DNA of 64,000 nucleotides from NCBI RefSeq assembly GCF_024362485.1, contig NZ_CP101456.1, forward strand, positions 3,348,001 through 3,412,000. Direction: 5' to 3'. Below are positions 8,581 through 15,259 of this stretch, in pieces. The DNA comes from Natronobeatus ordinarius (GTDB taxonomy: Archaea; Halobacteriota; Halobacteria; Halobacteriales; Natrialbaceae). Below the pieces are notes generated by a model. The model was not told the origin of the DNA. It did not search any database and saw nothing but the letters and a program-made list of their open reading frames with translations. The stretch's first letter is position 1. The number at the start of each line of letters is the position of its first letter. A program made the translations under genes and the position numbers.

Positions 8581-9204
8581 TCACTCGAGTGATTCGATGC
8601 GCTCGAGGTGGGCGACGTCGTTGAGTCGCCGGATCGACCACCCGCCGTCGTAGCGAAGCTCGTTCAGACAGGTGTTCTCCTGGCTCAGCACCGAGGCGTT
8701 CGTACAGTCGCCGGCGAGAATCGAGCAGACGAGCGCCCGGTTCACGCCCCCGTGGGCGACGACGAGAATCGTCTCACCCGACGCGTCGCGAACGATCGCC
8801 TCGAGCGCAGGGAACGCGCGACCGGCGACGTCGGCCGCGGTTTCTCCCTCCGGCGGTCGCCACTCGCTGTAGCGTTCTCCGGCGGCCACAGCGGCCTCCC
8901 GAAGCGCGTGCTTCGGCTCGCCTTCGAACGCGCCGAAGCTTCGTTCTCTGAACGCCGAGACGGGAGTCACCGCCAGCTCGTGACCGTCAGCAACGGTCGT
9001 CGCCGTCCGGTACGCCCGCGCGAGATCGCTCGAGTAGATCGCGTCGATCCGCTCGTCTGTGAGTCGATTCCGGAGTGCCCGTGCCTGTGTGAGTCCCTGC
9101 TGCTCGAGTGGAACGTCGGTTTGCCCCTGTGCGATCCCCAGTCTGTTGTGTTCGGTCTGTCCGTGACGTGCGAGTAGGATTCGCACCGGCCCGTCGGATG
9201 TCAT
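8581..9204 (-). CDS. Histidine phosphatase family protein
   Basis: A 207-residue phosphoglycerate mutase-like phosphatase. The catalytic RHG motif is at LLARHGQTEHNR near residues 9-20, the acid/base region FGAFEGEP near 90, and the second catalytic His in VVAHGGVNRAL near 150. Family members remove phosphate from sugars, phosphoserine, alpha-ribazole phosphate or other small molecules; this sequence alone does not choose. The ATG at 9204 is used since it starts seven residues ahead of the first beta strand; longer frames upstream enter the TATATATGG promoter region. It converges on the phn operon, 16 bases from phnC. Confidence 0.85.
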   Translation of the reverse strand: MTSDGPVRILLARHGQTEHNRLGIAQGQTDVPLEQQGLTQARALRNRLTDERIDAIYSSDLARAYRTATTVADGHELAVTPVSAFRERSFGAFEGEPKHALREAAVAAGERYSEWRPPEGETAADVAGRAFPALEAIVRDASGETILVVAHGGVNRALVCSILAGDCTNASVLSQENTCLNELRYDGGWSIRRLNDVAHLERIESLE

Positions 9205-9538
9205 ACGAACGGTCGATAGCGCCGGACAAATATTAGCACTTTGATATATATGGCTACAGACCAGACTGTAGTCATACCTTCGAGCGATGCTCAACGACGG
9301 GTCAGCCACTGTGGCGAGTAGGGATGGGCTACAGCGGCCGAATTATCGATGTGGATCGCGAACGCAGCGACTCGTACCCGGCAGTTGAAACTAGAGCAAC
9401 AACTGAAACGAGGGACACACTGCTCGCAGCGGAACGGCCAGTACTGGCGAAAGAGTGGGCTGCATATGTTTTGCTCCCATTTCAGGGCTCGTTCAGCCGT
9501 GTTTCGCTCGAGTATCGAATCGCCACCGATCGAGGGGG
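9205..9538. other. Gene-free stretch at the left edge of the accessory island
   Basis: About 330 bases with no reading frame I can support. An AT-rich box (TTTGATATATATGG, about 9240-9253) sits at the right distance to serve the histidine phosphatase. Open frames here have no recognisable family, lack acidic haloarchaeal composition, and abut a truncated transposase, so the remainder is probably relic DNA. Confidence 0.4.
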
Positions 9539-9721
9539 TCAGCTGTTTCGCTGATCACTCACGGCGAAGCCGAACGCAAACGACCAGACAAGCAGTGGTA
9601 TCTGAAGCTTCCCCTCGCGCTTGACCACGCCGACAGCATCGGCGTGGTCTTCTAGCGCTTCAGAGGGAAGGAGGTTTGTGAGACGACGTTTAATATGACG
9701 TGAGGAGGGTTCTGTGTGCAC
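9539..9721 (-). pseudogene. IS4-family (ISH8-like) transposase, N-terminal fragment
   Basis: Sixty codons read HTEPSSRHIKRRLTNLLPSE then EALEDHADAVGVV and KLQIPLLVWSFAFGF, which I recognise as the start of haloarchaeal IS4-type (ISH8 group) transposases of roughly 400 residues. Only this N-terminus remains; the frame then runs into unrelated sequence and a stop at 9539. The catalytic DDE residues are all missing, so it is a relic. It opens with GTG, and its first codons overlap one arm of an inverted repeat at 9702-9736. Confidence 0.65.
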
Positions 9722-9736
9722 AGCTGAACCCTCCTC
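9702..9736. repeat. Perfect 11-bp inverted repeat at the transposase fragment start
   Basis: GAGGAGGGTTC (9702-9712) is followed after 13 bases by its exact complement GAACCCTCCTC (9726-9736). It straddles the initiation site of the IS4-like fragment, so in RNA it could fold over the start codon, as seen in elements that block read-in translation of their transposase. It may also mark the terminal region of the parent IS. Confidence 0.5.
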
Positions 9737-9803
9737 ATTCCTTTCGAAAATCTGTCCAGATAAGCCGCCGCTGTCATGCGATTCTTCGCTTTGCTGTGAA
9801 GTA

Positions 9804-9960
9804 CCACGGGTCGGGTGACCCGTGGCGTCCGTGTCTACCCTGTAGTCGGGGCAACGGTCTTTAATTCCTCTCGCGCTTGACTCTGCGAGTCTCGCGCCGA
9901 CTTTCCGTGTCGGTAAACACCCGAAGCGAAAACTGCTCCGTGAGAGTCGGCCTCTTCACA
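9804..9960 (-). ncRNA. Putative omega RNA (reRNA) at the 3' end of tnpB
   Basis: In characterised IS605/IS1341 elements the guide RNA starts inside the 3' part of tnpB, runs through the right-end hairpin and takes its guide from DNA just beyond the element. Here that corresponds to about 9960 down to 9804 on the minus strand, with guide sequence left of about 9800. Only the hairpin at 9804-9825 is directly visible; the limits are inferred. Confidence 0.35.
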
Positions 9961-11175
9961 CAGGCCCGATGCCGTCCGTCTCACCTTCCGAACACTTGGA
10001 AGGGTTTCGAGAGACGGCACATTCTCATTCTGCTCGTGGAACCATTCTTGCGCCACACAAACCGCTGCTTTCCGGTCAGCGTGGTCTTGGAAGTCGCACT
10101 CCATACATTTGAACCGCTTCCAACGCCGATTCGCTCGCTCGGTGTGCAAGCATTCCGTTCGCGGACAGCGTTGACTCGTGTACGCCGGGTCAACATCGTC
10201 TGAGGGGATTCCACCCCAAGCGGCTTTGTACGTCACCATATCTCGGAGTGCGGCGAACGGCAAGGAGTGCAAGCGCCGGTTCATTCGCGTGCCGTAATCG
10301 ATTGAGTCTCGCATGTCTTTGAGGTCTTCAAAGACGATTACCGGTTCGTTGAATTGTGAAACCCATCGTGTTACGTCGCGCGATACTTTATGGAGTTGGT
10401 CGTGAACGAAGTCTTGTTCTTCGGTTTGGACCACGTTCTCGAACGCGGATTGTCCGACTTTCTGCATCCGCTTCCGTTTGGTGAAAAACTCGTGGCGAAC
10501 TCGTTTGATGTCGGGGTACTCGATGACGACTGAATCGAGTACGTCACCAGTAGCTCTATTCAGCGCGGTGAGTGCCACGCAGTCCTCGTTAATGTCCACA
10601 CCAACTACTGTCTCTGCGTAGTCTGGAGACGCTACGGTGCGTGTCTTGTGGGTGACTGTGACGTGTAATCGCCATTCGTCGTGTTTATACACGAGTTCAG
10701 CTACGCCCACTCTCCACGAGTCAGAGTTAAGAGCGTTCTTGACTCGTTCGAGGTGGTTGGGACTACCGCGAAGTACGCCTTTGACGTGGTTGTACGGTTT
10801 GTAACTGACTCTGAAGCGAACATCTCCCGAATCATCTACAGTGAGGGCGTATCCTTCGTTGTGATTCATCCGCATTGGATACGTCTCGTCAATGTAGGGA
10901 AACGGTCGGCCCCACTCGTTGTCTTTGTGGTCGTGGTACGTCTCTATCTCACCCAGTGCTTTCTGGACGAGGAGTTGAGTCGTGTTTTTCACGAGGTTGG
11001 CGTTATCCACTACGGTGTCGTGGATGTCGTCCCAGTCCCATCCCTCACGGTCGAGGCGGTTGACTTCGTTGCGAACTCGTCGGGCTTCGAGACACCCTTC
11101 GTACAAGTTGTCAGGACTACCCGTTTGGATGGTTAATCCAAAAGAAAGCGTCTGGGTCAGTCCTGCATCTTGCAT
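9835..11175 (-). CDS. tnpB: RNA-guided endonuclease TnpB
   Basis: A 446-residue TnpB. The split RuvC site is complete: Asp194 in VVGVDINED, Glu283 in VIVFEDLKD and Asp367 in DHADRKAA. A zinc-ribbon lies between the last two motifs, with Cys337, Cys342, Cys357 and Cys360 (CPRTEC and CMEC). TnpB proteins use a right-end-derived guide RNA to cut the empty donor site, favouring retention of the element. The start at 11175 was chosen for the MQDAGLTQTL N-terminus; an alternative frame extends about 19 codons upstream into the left end. About 80 residues follow the RuvC domain, ending 9 bases before the right-end hairpin, as usual. Confidence 0.88.
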   Translation of the reverse strand: MQDAGLTQTLSFGLTIQTGSPDNLYEGCLEARRVRNEVNRLDREGWDWDDIHDTVVDNANLVKNTTQLLVQKALGEIETYHDHKDNEWGRPFPYIDETYPMRMNHNEGYALTVDDSGDVRFRVSYKPYNHVKGVLRGSPNHLERVKNALNSDSWRVGVAELVYKHDEWRLHVTVTHKTRTVASPDYAETVVGVDINEDCVALTALNRATGDVLDSVVIEYPDIKRVRHEFFTKRKRMQKVGQSAFENVVQTEEQDFVHDQLHKVSRDVTRWVSQFNEPVIVFEDLKDMRDSIDYGTRMNRRLHSLPFAALRDMVTYKAAWGGIPSDDVDPAYTSQRCPRTECLHTERANRRWKRFKCMECDFQDHADRKAAVCVAQEWFHEQNENVPSLETLPSVRKVRRTASGLCEEADSHGAVFASGVYRHGKSARDSQSQAREELKTVAPTTG

Positions 11176-11460
11176 CGTCAATAAATTGACGTGAATCGTT
11201 GTAAGTGTAGTGATTTGTCGGCATTCACCCACGGGTCAGGTGACCCGTGGTACTCTGCCTTGACCGCTGATAGACGGATGGTCTGAGTGCAAACACCAGC
11301 ACGGCTAGCGAAATCGCTGTCGCCAGACAGGCAGATCACGTGACGTTCCTTCATCGAGCTCCGTTCGTGGCCGATACGTTGGGTCTCGGCTTTCTTCCAG
11401 GCTTTCGCGAGGACTGTGGATATCAAGAGGAGCAATATCAGAACCTCAGCCTCCCCGTCG

Positions 11461-11757
11461 GGATGCTCGACAACGAATTCCGGAACCCCGATCTGGAGCG
11501 GTTCGTCGATCAGTTCTTCGAGTACGAACCCGACGATGTCGACGACGATACCAAGCGGTCGAAACGCGAAGTCGAGGCCGAAGCTGTTGCGTACATCGTT
11601 GGGCGATACTGCGAACTCGACACCAGGAGTTCGGCGTTCTACTTGGTGGTCTGGGAGCCAGATGATCCCGAATCTGTTTGTGCGCGTTCCAGAATAGGGC
11701 TCTCTCTGGACGCTACTGCTGTCTTTCAGACAGCCGAAATCAGCCGATTCGGTTAAC
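11461..11757 (+). pseudogene. ArdC-like antirestriction protein, C-terminal fragment
   Basis: The stretch from about 11526 reads VDDDTKRSKREVEAEAVAY, then IVGRYCELDT and SAFYLVVWEPDDPESV, which I recognise as the C-terminal peptidase-like end of haloarchaeal ArdC family proteins (ssDNA-binding antirestriction proteins of plasmids). The normal continuation after DPE (an Arg-Leu-x-x-Ile helix) is replaced by unrelated sequence, and the N-terminal ssDNA-binding half and zinc site are missing. It is a remnant of a plasmid or integrative element, lying between the TnpB element and the bacteriocin-like gene. Confidence 0.6.
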
Positions 11758-11902
11758 TAGATTCCTATGAAGGCCTGTCCCCTACTAATAACTCTCGCAA
11801 AGCCCTTTTGGTTGTTGTCAAATCCCCTTACCGATAGAAATTTATTTATGTCTACCACTATATGCTAAAACTATACTTGGACCTAACAACCCCAAACAAT
11901 GT

Positions 11903-12643
11903 AGTAAGGGACGATCAATCACTCGACGAAGTATCATTGGTTCGACCCTCGCGATCGCCGGCGGTGCAGTCTTGAGTGGGACTGGCACAGCAGGTGAGGA
12001 CGAGGGGGAGTCGGACGAAGTGGATCTCGTCGTCGAGGATGGACAGCTCAATTACACCGGCACGGATTCAGTGTCGACGCTCTCTGAATCGCCCGATGCG
12101 GACCGACGGTCGATCGGCAACGGGGAATACGTCGAAGTTAACGAAGCAGCGATTCAACAGGCCGTCCAAGCGTTCAACCAGGCTGCAGACAACGGTGAGG
12201 TAGAAATATACGAGGAAGATGGCGAAGCGTACATTGAGCCAACTGACGAAACGATGGACGCCCTTGAGGAAGATTCGGACACCGTTGACGAGTCGGACAC
12301 CTCCACGATGTGTGGGCAGAACGACTTCGAGACCGAAATCACATGGAAGGGCGGCGTGAGGGAAATACTTTGGATGGACGATACGCTCACGCGGAGAATT
12401 CGCAACAGGATGGGCGCCACTGGAATTACTGCCGGTACTTTGGCCGGGATAGCCGCGGGTAGCATCGTTGGTGTGAAAGCCTCTGCGTTGGTCGCATTGT
12501 TCGCTGCGCTGTTGGTGGTCGGAGCGTACCTCCTCACGGAAAACAACCAAGGCTGTGGAGTGAAGATTACGTTCTATCCAGCCTCTTTCGCAGCAGGACC
12601 GGGCGGAGTTATCCTTGCTGGGTTGTATATCGATCCACAGTAG
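11903..12643 (+). CDS. Tat-exported bacteriocin-like protein (candidate halocin precursor), start codon displaced
   Basis: The frame encodes a twin-arginine signal (SITRRSIIGSTLAIAGGAV), an acidic region to about residue 130, then a small-residue hydrophobic helix pair (GITAGTLAGIAAGSIVGV and ALVALFAALLVVGAYLL) and a C-terminal GCGVKITFYPASF...GLYIDPQ. Secretion signal, acidic pro-region, Gly/Ala-rich membrane-active domain and a short conserved-looking tail resemble secreted peptide antibiotics; I do not recognise a named family. The only nearby ATG (11899) is one base out of frame: ATG-T-AGTAAG. Removing that T would give MSKGRSITRRS. As written, translation needs a non-ATG start (TTG at 11972) that would remove the signal. 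Base composition is less GC-rich than the core. Confidence 0.55.
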   Translation, partial: SKGRSITRRSIIGSTLAIAGGAVLSGTGTAGEDEGESDEVDLVVEDGQLNYTGTDSVSTLSESPDADRRSIGNGEYVEVNEAAIQQAVQAFNQAADNGEVEIYEEDGEAYIEPTDETMDALEEDSDTVDESDTSTMCGQNDFETEITWKGGVREILWMDDTLTRRIRNRMGATGITAGTLAGIAAGSIVGVKASALVALFAALLVVGAYLLTENNQGCGVKITFYPASFAAGPGGVILAGLYIDPQ

Positions 12644-12707
12644 CGACAACCCAACAGTAGAGTAGCAACAGCTCAATACAACGAATGTAAGCTGACCGAG
12701 GCAAACT

Positions 12708-13094
12708 ATGAACGGACCCGAGCATCCGAACCTGCAACAAATCATCCAAAGCACAACTATTGCGATCGTGTTCACAGTTGGGTTGGGGTTGACGATAGCG
12801 GTACGACCAGTCAGCACCACAGATATCGCGCTCGCTGCAGGGGGGATCTTACTCGGGACGCTATCGACGCTCGTCTTCCTCTATCGCCGATCAGATATTC
12901 CCTCCCTGAAGGTAGTTCTGTTCGGCCTTGGGATGGTCATCCTCGCGCTGCTCGCGGCCGTGCTCTCGACGTTCGGTTACGAGTCGATGGTCGTCCTCGG
13001 AATCGGATTCTTGTGGGGGCCTTCGATCGGGTACGTGCTCAGCACGCTGTTAGAGCGGAGGACACGTCCTGAGGGAAGTTTGTCGAACTCCTGA
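12708..13094 (+). CDS. Small membrane protein, possible immunity partner
   Basis: A 128-residue protein with four predicted membrane segments (IAIVFTVGLGLTIAV, IALAAGGILLGTLSTLVFL, VVLFGLGMVILALLAAVL and MVVLGIGFLWGPSIGYVL) and short charged loops. No family recognised. It follows the bacteriocin-like gene by 64 bases on the same strand, and small polytopic proteins next to secreted membrane-active peptides are often the producer's self-protection; that role is inference from position only. The 3' end runs directly into a transposase relic, so the gene may have lost a few C-terminal codons. Confidence 0.6.
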   Translation: MNGPEHPNLQQIIQSTTIAIVFTVGLGLTIAVRPVSTTDIALAAGGILLGTLSTLVFLYRRSDIPSLKVVLFGLGMVILALLAAVLSTFGYESMVVLGIGFLWGPSIGYVLSTLLERRTRPEGSLSNS

Positions 13095-13320
13095 AACACC
13101 CGAACCTCGTCTCCTAGTTTCTCGCCGTCGACCTCGATCTGTCTCTCGTCAACCGCGACCCGCAACGGCTCCGCCGTCCTCAGAACGCAAGGCGTTCTGA
13201 TGGGCCGTACGAGAACTTTGTTCTCGTGGACGTCGGCAGGTCGCTTTGGGCCTCCGAGAGTTTGTGCGTCCAGTTCCAGATTGCGCCGTGAGAACGATCA
13301 ATACCGAGTAATACGAGCAC
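13095..13320 (-). pseudogene. IS6-family transposase, decayed fragment
   Basis: Reading leftward from 13320, one frame gives LLGIDRSHGAIWNWTHKLSE and a second frame about 90 bases later gives PLRVAVDERQIEVDGEK, which are consecutive blocks of haloarchaeal IS6-type transposases: the HTH end and the first catalytic Asp (VDE). They are joined by a frame change and an insertion containing ACGAGAAC/GTTCTCGT repeats, and everything after the first Asp motif is missing. It is non-functional. Confidence 0.65.
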
Positions 13321-13540
13321 TCATTGGTCTTTAGTTAAACCTAGTAGTAATATTAGAGACAAGATTATGCATAACATTATTAGAGACGAGAGGAGTCACG
13401 GCTCGGTCTCTGGTATTACCAAATCGATCAATAAGTGCTCCTCGCAAACTTTGCTTTCTCCTCGTAGCCGACTTGAAAGAGTCGAATCTGGACGAAAAAC
13501 GATGCTGCTGAGTATTACTGTGAATAGTACTCAAGACGAA
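13321..13540. other. AT-rich gene-free stretch
   Basis: About 220 bases between the IS6 relic and a MITE. It is markedly AT-rich at its left end (AGTAGTAATATTAGAG) and contains only short frames without recognisable content. I see no RNA gene or regulatory element that I can support. Confidence 0.4.
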
Positions 13541-13660
13541 TGCTCGTTAGAAGTCAGTGCATACTGGCTCACGAACGTCGGCGGCTAGCCTCCGCAACGG
13601 GGTCGTGGCTGGCCGGACTGGCTGTGCCCGGGTGGAAACCGTCTCGACGAGCACTGCTAT
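13541..13660. mobile_element. Degenerate MITE copy
   Basis: This 120-base stretch matches the better-preserved element at 56191-56302: it has GAAGTCAGTGCA near the left end, a GGCGG-CTAGCC central part, then CCCGGGTGGAAACC and CGACGAGCACTGCTAT at the right end, corresponding to GAAAGTCATTGCA, CCGGGTGTAAATC and CAACGAGTGCTAT there. It has no coding capacity and its ends have drifted. Confidence 0.5.
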
Positions 13661-13663
13661 CGG

Positions 13664-14150
13664 TTATCCAACATACCTGGCGGGGACCGAGAGCCCGACC
13701 TCGGCAGCGGTCTCCGCCACGATCCCGTTCGCCGTGTAGAGATCGGGTTTGTAGTACAGTTCGTGGGTCACGTCGTACTCCTCCCGGAGAAACTCGCGAA
13801 CGCGGTCGACGTCGTGCGTCTCGAAGTAGTTCGGCGTGTAGACCACGATCATGTACTCGTCGTAGGGTACTTCCTCGAACCCCGTCGCAGTCATCGCCTT
13901 CGCCGCCCAGATACGCCCCTCGGCCGCGTCCTCGACGAGGTTCGGCCAGAGCCGCTCGATCCGTGCTGCCGATCCGGTGAGTTACCACTTGCCGATGGTC
14001 TTTCGCCGCTCGAGCGCTTCCCGGTCGAGCGTGCGGACGGCCTCGTCGTCCGCTGGCGGCAGGTCGGCTGCCGTGGCGTCCGCCGGGCGCTCGAGCGTCG
14101 AGCGTCGACGACCCCTGGTCCGTCACAACCCGCGTCGACACCACGAGCTG
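13664..14150 (-). pseudogene. DUF1917 (phosphothreonine lyase-like domain) protein, broken by a nonsense codon
   Basis: From 13981 leftward the frame is intact and family-like: LTGSAARIERLWPNLVEDAA, IWAAKAM, then YMIVVYTPNYFETHDVDRVR and ELYYKPDLYTANGIVAET, ending VPARYVG. That matches haloarchaeal DUF1917 proteins, which NCBI calls putative phosphothreonine lyase domain proteins. Directly before it, VRTLDREALERRKTIGKW continues the same frame but is separated by a TAA at about 13982-13984, exactly where a TIGKW-x-LTGSA junction is expected. Further upstream a TGA and no start are found. A short product from the internal ATG at 13894 would lack half the domain. Confidence 0.6.
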
Positions 14151-14189
14151 GACGCGATGGCGCGAGTCGGCGGCCACCCGGACCGTCGG

Positions 14190-14465
14190 TCAGACGTCGA
14201 CGTGTCGTTGTACCCACTCCTGACGTTTCTCGAGTTCGCGCCGCCCTTTCGGCGTCAGCGCGTAGTAGTTCGTCCGGCGGTCGATCTGTCCCTTCTCGAC
14301 GAGTTCCTGCTCGACGAGCGCGTCGAGATTCGGATACAGCCGGCCATGGGTGACCGGCTGGTCGATGTAGGTGTTGATGTGGTCGAGAATCTCCTGGCCG
14401 GACGGTCGGTCCATTCCCGCGATGACGTACAACAGGTCGCGTTGAAAGCCGGTTAGCTGGTCCAT
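14190..14465 (-). CDS. PadR family transcriptional regulator
   Basis: A 91-residue winged helix-turn-helix protein of the compact haloarchaeal PadR type. Visible are the first helices LTGFQRDLLYVIAGMDRPSG, the recognition region THGRLYPNLDALVEQELVEKG and the wing RRTNYYALTPKGRRELE. Dimeric PadR proteins repress nearby genes, often stress or efflux functions. Its start at 14465 is the second ATG-like position after an AT-rich promoter stretch at about 14505. Downstream is the broken DUF1917 gene; upstream, divergent, is the NUDIX hydrolase, which could be a target. Confidence 0.88.
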   Translation of the reverse strand: MDQLTGFQRDLLYVIAGMDRPSGQEILDHINTYIDQPVTHGRLYPNLDALVEQELVEKGQIDRRTNYYALTPKGRRELEKRQEWVQRHVDV

Positions 14466-14648
14466 GGATCACCCTCTGAATACCGACGTTCACCGATCTG
14501 TGGCTTTGTTATAGAGCGGGTACGTCACGACTCCAGGAGAGAACGTTCAGCGTATGGTTCCGTCACCCACACCGGCCGATCGCGCACCGGTTACCCAACT
14601 CGACTGGAGAGCGTGGAACTTTTGCGTTGTATCCGCGTAACCATCACT

Positions 14649-15206
14649 ATGCCGACCGATCCGCTCTCGTGGGGGACGCTCGACCGGCAGGTAGCCTACT
14701 CCTGTCCGGGATTCGACGTCATTAACGAGACCGTTCGACTTCCTGATGAAACGGTAACCGACTTCGATTACCTCTCCGACGAACCGAGTGTCGCAATCGT
14801 CCCGTTCACCGCCGACGGCGACCTCGTCGTCATCGAGGAGTGGCGACAGGCCGTCTCCCGGGTGAGCCGCGGACTCCCCGTCGGTGGCGTCGAACCCGAC
14901 GACGAGAGCCTCGAGGCCGCGGCCCGGCGCGAACTGCGCGAGGAGACCGGCCACGAGGCCGACTCCCTCGAGCCGCTGGTGACGGTCGAACCGGCCAACG
15001 GGATCGCCGACGCCGTCTTGCACATTTTCGTCGCTCGAGGCTGCCGTCCGGCGGGCGACCAGCAACTCGATCACAACGAGAGCATCCGCGTAACGGAGAC
15101 GACGCTCGAGGAGCTCGTGGCCGCGATCGGTCGGGGTGAGATTCGAGACGGTCGAACCGTCCTCGGCGTCGCGTACTACCGACTGTTCGACGACGGCGCG
15201 GCGTAA
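14649..15206 (+). CDS. NUDIX hydrolase, ADP-ribose pyrophosphatase-like
   Basis: A 185-residue protein with a complete NUDIX box at residues 80-102: Gly80, Glu86, then RELREETGH with the metal-binding Glu residues of the REUxEExGU core. Before it, VVIEEWRQAVSRVSRGLPVGG resembles the ADP-sugar diphosphatase subgroup, where the Arg-Gln and Pro-Gly segment positions the substrate. Expected chemistry is Mg-dependent cleavage of an NDP-X compound such as ADP-ribose, in the cytosol. The ATG at 14649 is preferred to one 12 codons upstream because it avoids the promoter-proximal sequence. Divergent from padR. Confidence 0.85.
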   Translation: MPTDPLSWGTLDRQVAYSCPGFDVINETVRLPDETVTDFDYLSDEPSVAIVPFTADGDLVVIEEWRQAVSRVSRGLPVGGVEPDDESLEAAARRELREETGHEADSLEPLVTVEPANGIADAVLHIFVARGCRPAGDQQLDHNESIRVTETTLEELVAAIGRGEIRDGRTVLGVAYYRLFDDGAA

Positions 15207-15259
15207 AAATCGGACGATTCGCGAGTCGATCACTCGGCGTGGAACGGGTTGCCGGCCGA

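Larger units (their letters stand above)
9804..11250 (-). mobile_element. IS200/IS605-group element carrying only tnpB
   Basis: The element is bounded by near-identical hairpins. The right-end copy at 9804-9825 (CCACGGGTC-GGGT-GACCCGTGG) lies 9 bases beyond the tnpB stop, and the left-end copy at 11229-11250 (CCACGGGTC-AGGT-GACCCGTGG) lies 53 bases upstream of the tnpB start. Such subterminal hairpins are what the TnpA Y1 transposase recognises. No tnpA is present, so this is an IS1341-type derivative dependent on a TnpA elsewhere or immobile. Exact cleavage ends lie a little outside the hairpins and cannot be set from one copy. Confidence 0.75.

Noticed and set aside
9349-9655. Plus-strand frames between the histidine phosphatase and the IS4 relic
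   Set aside because: No family resemblance, non-acidic composition, and the right half is the antisense of the recognised transposase fragment.
11930-11960. Possible tRNA T-arm (GGTTCGACCC)
   Set aside because: No matching acceptor, D or anticodon arms around it; the bases code for the Tat signal.
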